From the NCBI GenBank assembly GCA_958295665.1, contig OY282559.1, positions 251,529,461 to 251,593,460 on the forward strand: DNA of 64,000 nt, written 5' to 3'. The notes beneath the pieces were generated by a model, which saw nothing but the letters and a program-made list of their open reading frames with translations, was not told the DNA's origin and made no database searches. Positions 11,419 through 24,098 of this stretch are shown in pieces. The translations under genes were made by a program, and so were the position numbers. How positions within the stretch are numbered: the stretch's first letter is position 1; each line of letters starts with the position of its first letter. This stretch comes from Tipula vernalis. Taxonomy: Eukaryota > Arthropoda > Insecta > Diptera > Tipulidae.

Positions 11419-12850
11419 TTGGTTTTGAACAACATTCGATGGTTACGTAGCCTTATTTAAAATTACTGTCCCCGTAACCATGTTTAACTTACTTATGCTT
11501 CAACCTTCATATCCCAACTCAGTATATATACAGGAATTCGAAGATACAATAATAATAATAATAGTAATCACCGTAATATGGTATGCTCCAAAAAAAAAAC
11601 TAAAATGTCTGTTGCTTTACTATCACAATGTAAGGTGACCACGAACTAAAGCCCACGACCACGAACTAAAGAGTATTTTGCCTCGGATTTCCGTAGTTTT
11701 CCGGAAAGATAGTTCAGTTTTAGGTAATGATTCAACCGGTAGGTGTTCTTATTGCAGTACGTGACAACTTTATTAGTTCAATGCTAGTCATTCCCAATAC
11801 CGAAAATATGTGTGAAAATCAACAATGAGTATAAGGGTATAATCATTTATATTTTGTGCTGCTGTGACATCCAGTTTAATCCCACCAGCACCTTACCAAT
11901 GCTGTCGAGTTTGTATTCGATAGCAAGGACATTCACGACGACTTTTTTCAGATTGGCGAATTCACTTTCATTAGCTGATGGGTTCAGGGTCGGAAGATAC
12001 TCCTCACTACGTTGCTACGAACGCTCTTACTGCAAAGGAAACCATAGTTATTGATAATATGTCGAACACTGGTTTAATAATATCAAAAATCTAGTGTTTT
12101 CTTCCGACGTGAATTTAAAGTTCTCGCCTCTGCTTAGAACTTGTTATATTTGATGATTATTAAGATTACCACTGGTGGGGTCTTAATAATCTTGAGAATG
12201 AAATAAACACACGATTGAAGGTAAATTTATTCTGATTTTTATATTTCATTTGCTTGACTTTTTATACAAAATTTATTACATTATACACAGAAACAATAAA
12301 AGTATAACGTCTAGTAAACATTTAATATTGGCTTTGCCGGAAAAACGGTGTTGTGTGACACAACACAAATGAAAAGTAAATTATTTAATTTAGTTATATG
12401 ACCTGCTGTATGATTCACGTTATTTAATGAATTGGTAACAACAGTCAATAACACCTTAGTTACAGAAACCAATTTAACCCTTTCTACTATTGATCGATGT
12501 CATCCACCCACTTTAATCACATTTTGTTACGAGCGTTATGGTATTAACATTGATTCTGAAACAGTTCTGTAATATTGCAGTGGAAAATATTAATTTTTAC
12601 ACTGCTATCTTTGATTGTTTTTAACAATCCGTTCCTTACGCTCGTCAAAAATCACGTCGTCGTCATCGCCAAGGTACGATAGGGAACTCCGTACACTCCA
12701 TAATCTTAGAAACAAACTTTGGAAAATATTTTTGAGAACCAAGTCTATTTGAATAATTATCTGAACGTCCATGATGATTTTTCAAATCTATCGTAGGAAC
12801 TTTACAATATGTAATTACACCGGGATACGATCGAAATGCGACATTTAAAA
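11419..12850. other. Intron-like DNA without a gene
   Basis: No repeat family is recognised. A short direct repeat of GACCACGAACTAAAG lies near 11637-11670. The 80-codon frame at 11812-12054 has no domain and no support. Confidence 0.5.
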
Positions 12851-12962
12851 GCGCGATATGACGAAACGAGATAAAGTATAAAACGTGATATTTCAAAACG
12901 TGAAATGGTACAAAACGCGATATGGTACAAAATGCGATATGATACAAAATGCGATATTTTAT
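12851..12962. repeat. Minisatellite, unit about 19 bp
   Basis: Imperfect tandem copies of the motif TACAAAAYGCGATATGR, including diverged CGAAACGAGATAAAG forms, end directly at the LINE fragment that follows. Confidence 0.65.
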
Positions 12963-12964
12963 TT

Positions 12965-13255
12965 TGCGTGGAATGTTGTCGCAGAGCAGTTGCAGAATAA
13001 TCTAAATAACTTTGCGATTTGGAGTACTAAAAATCACCTTGAGTTAAATGTCAGTAAATGCAAGTCCATCACATTTAACCGTAAGCGTATGTATTCCCTG
13101 TCTCCAGATTATTTTATCAACAATGACGTTGTAGTTAGAGCTAAGTTCGTTCGAGACTTGGGTGTTATTTTGATAATGAGCTGAATTTCAGAGGCCACAT
13201 TGGAAATATCATTAATAGATCGAACAATTGGGTGCAGTTAAAAACCTGATTAATA
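12965..13255 (+). pseudogene. Jockey-type LINE reverse transcriptase fragment
   Basis: The plus-strand frame has the post-catalytic region of a Jockey/CR1-type reverse transcriptase: LNNFAIWSTKNHLELNVSKC, then YFINN and, about 13 residues further on, RDLGVIL. This matches the family pattern of a hydrophilic helix, NxxKCKxxxF and DLGVxxD. It is related to, but not identical with, the LINE at 19.2-21.2 kb, which has YFLNNVRLKRV in the equivalent place. Catalytic motifs are absent because only about 90 residues remain. The frame stops at 13182, and a shifted frame carries on to about 13250 (LNFRGHIGNII). It is a dead scrap. Confidence 0.7.
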
Positions 13256-15809
13256 GATCGACAAAACTAAATTTCAATTAAGATGTAATGAATAAAAATA
13301 TTATTCGTATTTTTCTTAAACTACACATTCGACTGCAACAATGTTGATTAAGTAAAGCATACACAACCTTAGGGAACGACAATTCTATAATTATCCTCCC
13401 ACTACCTGTCAGTATAACAATATTTTGCATAACCATCCGATTATGTTACATAAACGACTACCTCTATGCACCGAAACGAGTATTTGTATTATGTACCTTA
13501 AAAATGGCGTATATAAATTGCTCTAATTGTTATGTTATGTTTTTATTTCTCAAATTTTAAAACGAAAATAGTACACAGAAAAAAAATAGTCATCATAATA
13601 ATCAAAATAGATTAAATATTTAAAAATAAAGCAACAACAACAACAAAAATAATAATAGTAGAGAATAGTAAAGATAATGATAATTTTAAAATGACGATGA
13701 TTACAGCTTTGGAAAATAGTATTACGTATACATAGTTCTAGAGGTAGAGAGAGAGACTGTAATAGTCAAAAACACTATTTAAAATTCCTTTTGTTGTTGT
13801 ATACATTCATAGACTTCTACTACTCCTCTATCAGTACAGTACTATTTTTATAGTTCGTTCTTTTTAACTTTAGCTTTCCCGTAAAGCAGTTGTACGTACT
13901 AAAGTAGAGATATTATGAGGAAAAACTAAATAATAAAAATAAAAAAAATATTTTCAATTCATTGTTGGCTTGGTTTGGTTTTAATTTCAAACAATCAAGA
14001 GAAATGAAAAAAACTGCAATAAAAACAAAAAAAAATAGAATTTCCATAATCATAAAATTTTATAGTTAAATACACAAAACTATTGTAGGTGTATAGGTAC
14101 GTACATAGGTACGTGTCTATGTGAATTTTTTTTTATTTATATGATCTCGTTATAAATCTACCTAGCTAGAATGATAAAATTACATTTTTTTGTGAACATT
14201 TCAACATATTGAAATGAAAAACCAGCAACAACCACAGAAATATTTGGAAATTTTCTTTTAACTTTTATGTTAATTGATCGGATTTTATATATCCATCATC
14301 TGTCTTTAGTGTTTTTATGGAGGTAATGGAGTAAAAATCAGGTTTGGTCGTTGCATTTTTAATCAAGCAAATTTTGTTAAGTTTAAATTTTCTGTTTGAT
14401 AAGACCAAACAGATTTTGGAATGAAAAATTAAATTTTAGAATTTCAAATTTAGAGTTAAATGTTGATTGATTTGTAATTAAATCCGTAGCTTTCCATGCA
14501 AAGCTCTGAGAGACTATGATATGAGTAATACCTAAAAATTACAAAATTTGGAATCAGAATAATAATCGATGGTAAATATTCGGTTAAAGTCCGAAATTTA
14601 GAAAAATGAAAAGCCAAGTACAGCTTATCTCGTTGAAACTATTATGACATCTGTAAATGACTGGTATCAATTAACCATCCATAAACTTAAAAATGTAGCT
14701 AAAAATCGATCATAGTATACATTTATGAAAACTGAAGTCAAAAACTATAAAGATTTACATACAGAGACGTCTCATGTTGTATAAACTAAAATTCAAATTT
14801 TGTCGGTGTAGAAATTGTTTTTCGAACCATACACTGAAACGCCAAATTATTTACTTAAAACTTGCAAAACATAATTCGCTCTCACGATAAACTGATTCTA
14901 TTCACCTTTAAAGCGCCGCGTAAGGCGCTACAATTTTTATGAGCCAAAGGTGATAACCGGTTATTTATTTACCGCAATTATATTTAAATTCAAATATTAA
15001 TCGATAAATTAATTACCATTGAAAATAAATTTAATTTTTTAATTGCAAAAATGCATTTATTTATTGGTTGATTACGTTTGGCTAGGTTGTAAAACCGTAC
15101 ACCAGATGTCAAATACTCTGCGTAAAAAAGAGGAATAGGTGTGCTCGACAGCTTTTTCAAAATCGTTTTTTTTTGCGCAGCACTGCATGACGAGCTAAAA
15201 GACAAAACAAAATAGATAAATTTGTACAAAAACAAAACCCAAAATACAAATTTTTGCGCCGAATGACGTAATTTTTCGGTAATTTGCCCTATGCTAGGGC
15301 GGAAGGCATATATTTTGTTTAATTCATTTCTTGGATAGATCTCAAATCACATAAAATAAATAAGAAACAGTTAAGAAATAAATTTTAATTTAATATAAAT
15401 TTTATTAATTTTACACTTAAGCTTTAACTATTTTTAATTTTGATTGTGTCCGACCAAAATTACTATTTGTTGTCATACCCCATTTATAATGTTTTCTTAG
15501 TACAATACTAAAATCATGAAATCAAGCAACTAAAGATTATGTTCATAACATGGATGCTTTTTTGTAAACCAGGTGGTTATATATTTACTTCACTTATATG
15601 TTTTTTAATATTTTCGAGATGAGATCCATTTCTAAAAGTGTTCAAGAATATTTTTAATCGTTCTTTTGATATTTTAAAGAATTGGTCACTTGGACGATGA
15701 AGAGAACCAAAATTGGAATTGCTTGAATAATTTTTATAAAAGAAAAATGTTCATCTTTGAGTTGTATAAGCTGTTGCATTTTTATCAAATTCATAGCACA
15801 ATTATCGCA
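13256..15809. other. Intron-like DNA without a gene
   Basis: The stretch is A/T-rich with many short homopolymers. It has a GAGAGAGA tract near 13747 and TAGGTACGTACATAGGTACG near 14095. The 81-codon minus frame at 14990-15235 lacks any domain. The last few hundred bases may hold the 3' end of the P element, but I see no clear terminal repeat. Confidence 0.5.
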
Positions 15810-16293
15810 TCACGTCTTTTTTAGAATTTTATGTGCTACGTAGCCGATAAAATATTTGATTGAAGAATCATCAAATTCCGGAAGTTCGCAAGAAATGTTT
15901 GCTTCAGTCACCACTTTATCCAGGTCGTCTGCATCTTCAAATTTCTCGTGATTGTCGTCTATTAAAATTTCGGAAATATCGATATCGCCAAAACTCAACT
16001 TGAGTTAAATTTGTTCTCAACTGTCACACATTCAGTTAGTAATTTTTCATTCCCAACTTCTTAATCATAATCCGACCAGCAATTCGAGTGACTTCATATA
16101 CTAGAGATAGAGATTTCTGTTATTTCCTTCTCTCTGCCTTATTTGTCCAAACAAATTCTGTAGTAGTTGTTGATTTATTCTATAGGCCAAAATAAATTCG
16201 ACATTAACAGAATCATTCAAATATTCCAATAACCATAGAGTTGCTCTGATAGTTTGCTTAAATCCCTCTAAGCAATAAATAGATTTTTTTATA

Positions 16294-16807
16294 ATAGTGT
16301 TACGTTTTTGCCTTGTCAATCAAGGTTCGTATCACTGGATTGTGAATAAAACAAAATCAATTCAATTTATCACCAACGAATTTATTTATTTAGCACAAGA
16401 CTTATTACAAAACAATTTCAATACAATTTGTTAATAAAAATTCACAAAATCACTTTATATAAATTATTCTTAAATTTTACGGTACACTTATAATTTTTAT
16501 TTCCACTAAAACACTGTTTAAATCACTTTTTAATTCCTTTTTAATCTTCACACTGACGCTTACAAAATACTACTAATCCTTACAAGTTTACATTATCGCG
16601 TTCCAAATTCGAACAATCCAATTCGATCTTGTTCGCCTTTTTATATACACAAACCAAACTTCTCGAAAGTTCATGACTTTTCTAGTTAAAATAGTGTAGA
16701 AACATTTAGAACTGTTTTATCATGGAAAATTCCATTTTAGTACGATAAAACATTTAGCTATTAGTTTAACTTATTCTATCACACACTAGGTGTCACCGTC
16801 ACAATAG
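16294..16807 (-). mobile_element. Solo LTR (Ty3/gypsy-like) inside the P element, with ATAG duplication
   Basis: The LTR spans 16298-16803 (506 bp). It begins TGTTACG and ends GTCACA on the plus strand, and is flanked by ATAG at 16294-16297 and 16804-16807. Removing it rejoins the P-transposase reading between GFKQT-side and KLATQ-side segments. Two more copies lie at 40846-41173 and 43354-43738. Transcription sense is minus, judged from a TATA box and downstream AATAAA words. A 4-bp duplication fits many gypsy-type elements. No internal region is present, so it arose by LTR-LTR recombination. Confidence 0.85.
16634..16647 (-). promoter_or_regulatory. Candidate TATA box of the solo LTR
   Basis: TATATAAAAAGGCG on the minus strand lies in the middle of the LTR, upstream of AATAAATAAA near 16380 in the same sense. 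This is the arrangement expected for LTR promoter and polyadenylation signals. Activity is not shown. Confidence 0.5.
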
Positions 16808-18368
16808 CTTTATTTTGTCAATAAGCGTACAAATTAAGTTTTTATATAGAAAAACGTTTGATTTTAAAGCACATTTGTGAGGATTTTTATCTTGAAGCAA
16901 TTTACTATAAAATTTGCAGTTGACAGTCTTCCTTCTTTAGATTTTTCAGAATAATTTCCAAAATCATTCATCGTTCTTATACCAGCCAATACTGATCTGC
17001 TTAAAACTTGCGTCGCTAATTTGAGCCTCATTTTTTCGAAGGTATTTGGAAATATGTGTCGTACAGTTAACTTTGGGCATAATCTAGTACCGCATTTTTT
17101 TTTCTTGCAATCGTACAATTCTTTGATTATATCCCAACTGGCAACTCCATTTTGCAGGTGTGCAAAAATTGACTTACACCAGATTATTTCTTAATGATTT
17201 AATTATATGCGGTGAATCATACAATGTGCAAATTTTGGCAACATTTACGGTTGTTTGGGCCCTGGTCGCAAACAACCACTGCCACTGTCAATCCAATTCT
17301 GTCAATCAATTTCAAGTAATATTTCAGCTAATATTGAACCATCTATATTTTTTTACATTACATGATATGAAACTATAGATTTCAAAGGCTTAAAAAGACC
17401 GCGGACCATAAATACGTTTAAATATTTCGCTAAAGTAGGATACCGTTCTCTGTTATATTGAGAATACCCATCAATTACGTTACATGTTCGGTCATACTCC
17501 AAATCACGTTGAATTGAAATTTCATCGAATACGAGTACCACCTTTTTAGTAAGCTGATCCATTTCCCCAACTTTTATCTTAAGATTGGACAATATAGTTT
17601 GGTTAGTTCCAGGCTTTGTGATGATTTGTGCGGGAGATTTAATTTTAAATTGTTTCTACGGAACTAGTAACAAGCCGGCGATTTAAAATATATTTGCTTA
17701 GATATATTTCTTTATTACACAGGCCACCTTCTATTTTTGGGCTTAATAGGGAGTACCATTTTTCCAAAATTTCTAGCACCATCGGCAAGGTAGGAAAGAC
17801 AATCAATTTTATCAGTAATTGTTCCTCTTGATCGACCCTTGCCCTTAATTATTTAATTTGTTTCCTAAGATATCTTAAAACTGTAAGCCGACGCTTAGCT
17901 TTTTCCTGTAACTGTTCTATTTTACGGAAAACAATTTCTCAGGTATACTTCACAGCTATTGCAAGAGGATGGACATAGTTATTCGCTACAGAAATTCTTT
18001 TTATTGATCAGTGGAGAACACTCGACGAAATCAACATAACTAGAAGATTCAACGTTGTGGTTAGGGGAATGATTTGTTTTCACTCTTCGTACTCCAATCG
18101 ATATTGGATCGAAATGGTTTTCACAAATTTTTAATTGCTTCGATAAATTGAAACTTTGTAAACCACATCTACTTACCCACAAATCAAATTGGGCCTTTTG
18201 GAAGGAAATTTAAAAAATTTCCTAGTAGGATTATGTCGCTTTGAAGCGGTACATGATTTCACAGCACATTTAATACCAGATTTTTACTGATTTTTATCTA
18301 AATACCAGATTTTTACTGAGTTTTCCTTTAAAACTTCCGTTAAAATGATAATTAGAATGCAATGTATA

Positions 18369-18847
18369 TTGGGTGGCGCATCCAACGCACTGTGAATTTC
18401 ACAAAAAATTTAGTAATTATGTAAGCCTAGTATGCTGTTCAAGTGAAATGAAATTTTCACTGGTCTCCAAAAATATAGGAAGATAAATCTGACGTGAAAA
18501 TTTAGTTTGACGAGTTTCGTAAATATTTTAGTGCATATAACTTCATGTTTTCTTTGAAAACATATTTTATACAATAAAATTGTCAAAAGTAATCTTCAGA
18601 TTTATCGTCCATGAAGATAAAAATGAAGTGAAAAATATGTAGAGATAAAATAGAGACATCTGTATTTTAATACGCTTTGTGCACAAAGTGAAATTCAGCA
18701 GTGAAATTTTCCTTTTCGTTTTCGCTTGTGTCATTTTTATATAAGAAATTCCATTTCAGTTCAGCAACGTACCGGGGTTTAGCAAGTAAAATGTGTGAGA
18801 TTGGCTTGTTTTTTAGTGAGAACTCATTGCGCGCTGGATGCACCCAA
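18369..18847. mobile_element. MITE with TTGGGTG ends and TA duplication
   Basis: The left end TTGGGTGGCGCATCCAACGC and the inverted right end TTGGGTGCATCCAGCGCGCA match except for a 3-bp gap and a few changes. TA flanks both sides. The 479-bp interior has many copies of GTGAAATTTTC-like words and no transposase. It is likely a non-autonomous TA-targeting element. The 66-codon minus frame here is part of it, not a gene. Confidence 0.75.
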
Positions 18848-19239
18848 TAAGAAGGTATGTTTTGCAAAAAAGTTGATTTATTTCATAGTAAAATTTATAA
18901 CCGATAATTGCAACAATTATTAACAATACGACTTTGGTTAGTTGCAATAATCGAGTTTATATTGTATCAGCATTTCTTTGATTTTCGAAGGAATGTTAGC
19001 TTTGTAATAAATTTTTTAAAGTTAATATTCTGAAAATCATAAGAGAAATAATCGCCAGAATATATACTACAGGTGCTATTCGTTCAAATTAATAATAACA
19101 AATAAGATTGTAGAAGATAAATTCAACTCTTAAGGGTTTGGGACTATGTTTTCTATTAATTGAGATTTGTAGCCGATATCACATGATTCCTCTACCTACC
19201 TTATTGTGTACCTTTCAATAATTTTTCGAATTTACACAG
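18848..19239. other. Short intron-like interval
   Basis: I see nothing recognisable between the MITE and the LINE remnant. Confidence 0.5.
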
Positions 19240-21190
19240 AGAAGCCTCGAACGATTGTAAAAATTTTCCTAAAACTCCGAGATATTACTAAAAAACTACA
19301 ACAACCACTTTCAATTCTGTTTGAATGAGACTCATAGAACCGGGACCATATGACAGTCGCATAGTCAAGCTGTGAACGAGCAAATGAAGTGTACAGTGGC
19401 TTAAAAGTTAATGTGTCGTAATGAAAATCCTTCGAATTTCGTTTAATAAATCCCAAACCAGTAACCACAATAACTCTTTTCAATCTCACGTTATTTAGAA
19501 AGTAGTCAAAAACTACTGAAGACTTAGACCTGGAATAAGTGATAACGTGACACTTATCAATATTCAGAAACATAAGGTTACCAACACACCAACCGCAAAG
19601 TGTGTTCAGGCCCCGCTGAAATTGATCACGATCCAGTTCATGTCGTCAGCAAATAAAATACAGGCTTCAAATTTGAAACAATCCACAACATTGTTAATGA
19701 ACAATAAAAATAATTGTGGACCAAAGTGACAACCTTGAAGCACCCCAGATGTCGCAATAAAACATTCTTGTTGAGATACGTTTTACGATCCGATAAATAA
19801 GACATAAGCCAATTTGAGGGAATAATGTCGCAATTAAGTCTCTGAGCTAATTCAATAAAATTCTGTGATTAAGTTTATCGAATGCCTTAGCGAAGTCGGT
19901 ATAAACCACATCGACTTGAACTTTCAAGGCAAAAGAGGAAAGACTGCTAAATTAATGACCGTTAAACGGCCCGGAAAAAATCCATGCTGACCGTGTGTTA
20001 ATACGTTGTTTGGAGTGGAACTAGATCATTGTTAACCATCGACTCGAATTGTTTAGGAATGCAAGATAGTATTGCAATTCCACGATAATTAGTTACCTCA
20101 CTGCGGGGGCCGTTTTTGTGGATTCGTATGATACTAGATATTTTCCAAAGATCCGGAAACTTGCTTTGGTTGAGGTTTAAATTAAATAAATGACATAAAG
20201 GAGCGGCAAAACCGACTGCACACGCATCAGTAGAGACACTGGTAAACCATCTGGCCCAGGACCCTTAGAAACGTCCATGTTCGTCAAAGCCATCATCACG
20301 TCAAGTTCAGAAAAAACAATTTTTAAATTATTGGAGTTATATTAATATATTAGTGAATGAGGTTTCCTTAACAAAAACACTGCTAAAGTATTCGGCGAAG
20401 AAATCGCAGATTGTCTCTGTATTATCTGATTTTTGACCACAGAATTCTAAAAATTTGATAAATCGTCAATTATGTATGTCTTCAATGTCAATTATGTAAT
20501 TGTTCTACAGGAATCGGTTGAGATAGCAAAACTTTTTGCGCAGAGCCAGAGATTTAAACTGGATATATTCATGGGCTAACCGCGTATGCTTATGCTTCCT
20601 GTGATATTTATTATTTAGCTGTTCAAGTTGTTACAGTTCTTTGGTAAACCATGGGACGATCCGGGTACGACACTTTTTAATTATTTTGTAGGAACAAATT
20701 TTTCAATAGCAACTTTCAACAATTCAATGAAGGTGTCTAATGAACTGTTGATATCAATGTTTGATAGAATATCAGCCCAATCCACTTCAGCTAAAAAATC
20801 ATTTAATGAGTTGTGATCGGCGTCCAAATAATCAAATGTGGTACAATTTTTAGTAAAGCTCAAATTATAAGAAATTGTGTAGAAAAACTGAATTGAAACC
20901 GGGGTATGATAAACGCTCGAAGATCCTGCAAAGTCGTCGCAAGATTTTAGTTTAAAAGATCTATTATTAGTGTAGAAAATCAAATCCAGATAAGTGCCAC
21001 GGCTGTTTGGAACACTGTTAATTTGCGAAGTACCCATGTTTGCCATAAAATCTCAAATTAAGGCTGATGAATCGTTAGTATTAGCAGGGATGAATATATT
21101 GTTCTCGATCATCCAAATTACATCTGGAAAGTTGAAATCGCCGAAAATAACAAAGTCAGTGCTATGACATTTAAAAGGTAATGAATTACA
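19240..21190 (-). pseudogene. Jockey/CR1-like LINE ORF2 remnant
   Basis: On the minus strand the blocks run in ORF2 order. The end of the APE-type endonuclease lies at about 21180-20990 (VIFGDFNFPDVIW, then NSRGTYLDLIFYTNN). A linker follows (to 20681). The reverse-transcriptase fingers are near 20.15-20.05 kb (FPDLWKISSIIRIHKNGPRS, then EVTNYRGIAILSCIPK). The palm is near 19.9 kb (HGQHGFFPGR, then YTDFAKAFDKLNH in a shifted frame), and the second catalytic block near 19.66 kb reads FADD where most elements have YADD. The C-terminal part has LNIDKCHVITYSRSKSS and PLYTSFARSQLDYATVIWS. Multiple frameshifts kill it. The 5' end, ORF1 and the 3' tail are missing. It is related to the fragments at 12.97 and 51.06 kb. 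Confidence 0.85.
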
Positions 21191-22744
21191 TAAGATATTT
21201 TCTTAGAAAGATCGGACAAAAAGATGTACAAAATAAATAAATTCACAAAAGAAATAATTAATCGGGTTTAGTATCTAGGAAGACAATATTCTTTCTTAAT
21301 TCTTAAATTTTTTTTTTTTTGTTTTTTTATAATTTTAGCTGTACTAGATGAGGATGTGTTTTCCACACATACTATAACGTAAGTATCTTCTTGAAACAAC
21401 GGTATTTACCGCATAAAAAAAACATAAATTTGTTAACTTAGTTGAACTTAACCGTTTCAAAATCTTAATGACTTTTTTTTTTTTTTTTTTTTTTTGAGAA
21501 AATTGACAGAATCTATAAACAAGCACATATTATGTGACTGTCTGACCATCGAAAACCATTTAAATTCACCGCAAGCCGAACATATAGTCTATACGATTAA
21601 TATGTTGTGTACGTTTTTTTGAGTAAACTCGTTGATTGTGTCTAAAGTTTTCTAAAGGTAATATAATAAACTAAGTTAAAGTTTTTCATATTTCTTTACA
21701 CAAACCGTCTATTCAATAGAAAAACGGGTTTAACTTATACAATTTTCTTAATTTTTTTCTTTCTAACACCATATCTAATTTAATCAAACATTTAATTTTT
21801 GTAAAAATGAAATAAAAAAAAACTTTTCTCGTTTCCATCTGTACATTTATATAAAGGTATACACAATTTGGTGAAGAATAATAAGAAGACGATGAAATAA
21901 AAAAAAAATCTGAGATTTTCTTCTTCTTTTTTCAAGAAAGTAATTGAAAGCACCTTTATTTCATAATACCGTGTACATAATGATTGAATTGATTTCTTTC
22001 GAAAACTTTTCCATACATAAAAAATGAAAAAAAAAGTTTTTTTCTGTTGAATTATATAGGTACGTGCGAGTGTGCACAAGATAACACGTTTATCTAATTT
22101 GTCATGAGAGAAAATTATTTTGATGTGTCAAAAACTCTGTGTGGTACACAAATTGGTAATATGAAAAAAAAAAGAATTTTGTGTTGTGTGCACGCGTCTT
22201 AGAACAATATAATACAGATACCAAAATAATTATACCTAAATAACGTAACTTTTAAATTGGTTAGCTTTCCTTATATACAACATATATATGTATGTACGTA
22301 TGTTTATTCTCTTGGCAAATTTGCCTCAGCAAAATTACTTATACAAAACAACATTCAAAGAATTAGAATACCAAAACAATACAACAACAACAACAACAAC
22401 AATGAGGAAAACTTATTAATATTATCATCCCTAAAGAAACATAAAATAACGGGGCAAAATAATAAAAACAAAAAAGAGAAGCAAGAGGAAAATTTGAATA
22501 AAAAAATTTACGCGTTTAGTCAGAAAATGTATCTAGGTATGTATGTGTACGCCACATATAATAAAGTTAAAATACATAATACAATTTTTGAATTGTTCCC
22601 TATACTAATCTTCAATTTTCCGTTTGCGTTTTTGGAAAAATTAAATTTTTGTTGGTTTCCGCTGATTCATCTGAATATCTATGTTATAGAAAAGAGGGAT
22701 GATAATCTTTTACAATACAAATGAAAATTTTTATTATTTTTAGG
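21191..22744. other. Intron-like DNA with homopolymers and (CAA)n
   Basis: There are T-runs at 21308-21320 and about 21473-21495, and (CAA)n at 22381-22401. The 155-codon plus frame at 22257-22724 has an Asn run encoded by that repeat and no domain. I do not call it a gene. Confidence 0.6.
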
Positions 22745-22984
22745 GTTAAAGGTATGCGAACTTAACTCTCGACCAACCGACATCTTGCATTGTTGTGAAA
22801 TGTCGGCTTTTGTTTTCAATGGTAGTAGACGTAAATCAAGTGACGTTTTATTAAAGGCTTTATGGTGTAGTTGCCGAAAGAGCTTAGTTAATTATTTCCA
22901 GTTAATATGTATAGCATACTGAAAGGAAGATTCCGTTTTTCAAAATGTGAGTTTTTCAACGCCAAGTAAACATATCTAAGCAAT

Positions 22985-23085
22985 CAAGTGGCGAAGTGTT
23001 TGCTGACCGCATTGGACGGCACACATATCAGACTTAATTATTCACCACCACCGAAAGGTTTAAACCAGTGGTGTCCAAGCCAAAT
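22985..23085 (+). pseudogene. Possible DDE transposase scrap
   Basis: A plus-strand frame reads CLLTALDGTHIRLNYSPPPK. The core DGTHIRL is the pattern around the first catalytic Asp of Harbinger-type nucleases (compare DGTHVRI in the element at 53.5 kb). Only about 30 residues are recognisable, so this could be chance. Confidence 0.35.
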
Positions 23086-23226
23086 GAGTATTTTTAACAA
23101 ATTTTTATAATAAACTTCGACTAAAAAAAAGTAAGCTGGTCAACACGGTAATTATTTATGTAATCAACTAAATCACATAAAGTTATCACCCTGGAATGAG
23201 TATGAAAATGATTCCATTTTGAGACA

Positions 23227-23240
23227 TGCCCCCCCCCCCA
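23227..23240. repeat. Poly-C run
   Basis: A run of about ten C residues is unusual in this AT-rich window. It may be polymorphic or an assembly weak point. Confidence 0.7.
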
Positions 23241-23344
23241 GAATACCAGTAGCGGTGGCTGTCACACTCAGTCCAGAGTGCTACATTGTGTGGCTCTCAT
23301 TACACAAATAACTACCGCGTTGCCCAGCAGGCTTTTTTTTATCG

Positions 23345-23450
23345 TTAGTGATTCCAACTTTTAAAAACAATGATGAATCGGGTCCTAATATTTATCGTCC
23401 ACTCTCACCTTGGATAATTTTTCTAAGATATTTGAAATGTTATGAAAAAC
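23345..23450 (+). pseudogene. LINE reverse transcriptase scrap
   Basis: The frame reads VIPTFKNNDESGPNIYRPLS, then FLRYLKCYEK. It resembles the conserved start of non-LTR reverse transcriptase (VIPxFKxxDxxxxxNYRPISLL..SKIFE). About 35 residues remain. Confidence 0.55.
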
Positions 23451-24098
23451 GGTAGGTAGGTATTACATTCAATATAAAAATGCGGTTAATCCGGGCGAAA
23501 TGTAGCAAAAATGTAAAAATAAATTACAAAACCAAATACATGGTCGAAAAGTACAATCTTTAGCAAGCTATGGGTACCCTCAAACATGTTATCTAACAAA
23601 AATATCTTTACTTCCCGAACGACAACATAATGCAAGTAATTTTCATTAAAAAATTTGCACTAGCCTGAGGGTTCGTTTAGTAATTTACGTCAAATATTTC
23701 GAATTAAGAGTTTTATAATCACTTTGACCTCTGAGAACGTGACTAATATCCCTGCTTAGTAACATAAAGGACGAACGCCCGCGTCCACTTAATAACATAC
23801 ATAGAATATAAAATCGTGTAAACGGTTTTCGGATTATCTGAAGTATACTGTAACTGGAAGCATACTTGGAAAGAATACTAAAATTTAAATCACAAAACCA
23901 CTTAGTTAAAGAACAATAAATGTTTATTAATAAGGAACAATTAGGAATTACCTATTTGATTGCACACCACTGTATATAAGTTTATTCTTGGGGGGCGGTT
24001 TAGTTGTTCGCAGTGATCTGTTTCCGCGACATCAATTTTCCTTTGTTCGTGTTGGTAGTGTTTTGGTGTGTTGTTGTTTTCTGGTAATTCTCGTCATT

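Larger units (their letters stand above)
15810..18275 (-). pseudogene. P-element transposase pseudogene (THAP domain, split by a solo LTR)
   Basis: Read on the minus strand, the pieces come in the order of a P transposase. First is a C2CH THAP domain (about 18270-18050: CAVKSC, then HNPTRKFFKFPS, then LKICENHF). Next is a leucine-rich coiled-coil stretch near 17.9-17.8 kb. The RNase-H-like core follows (17592-17353: VVLVFDEISIQ, then VFMVRGLFKPLKS), then a segment with SPHIIKSLRNNLV (about 17200). After that comes HIFPNTFEKMRLKLATQVLS (about 17050) and, beyond the inserted LTR, INQQLLQNLFGQIRQREGNN (about 16140). The C-terminal part ends SSIKYFIGYVAHKIL (about 15830). Several frameshifts and stops separate these blocks, and one frameshift sits inside the THAP domain near 18185. 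The family catalyses cut-and-paste transposition; this copy cannot. P-type elements are best known from flies, which supports a dipteran host. I cannot see the 31-bp terminal repeats. Confidence 0.9.

Noticed and set aside
22257..22724. 155-codon plus-strand frame
   Set aside because: AT-rich composition, Asn run from (CAA)n/(AAC)n, no domain, no splice or expression evidence.
23988..24098. Upstream extension of the unassigned protein with a hydrophobic stretch (VLVCCCFLVILVI)
   Set aside because: Could pass for a signal peptide, but the following region looks cytosolic or nuclear and a better ATG lies at 24099.
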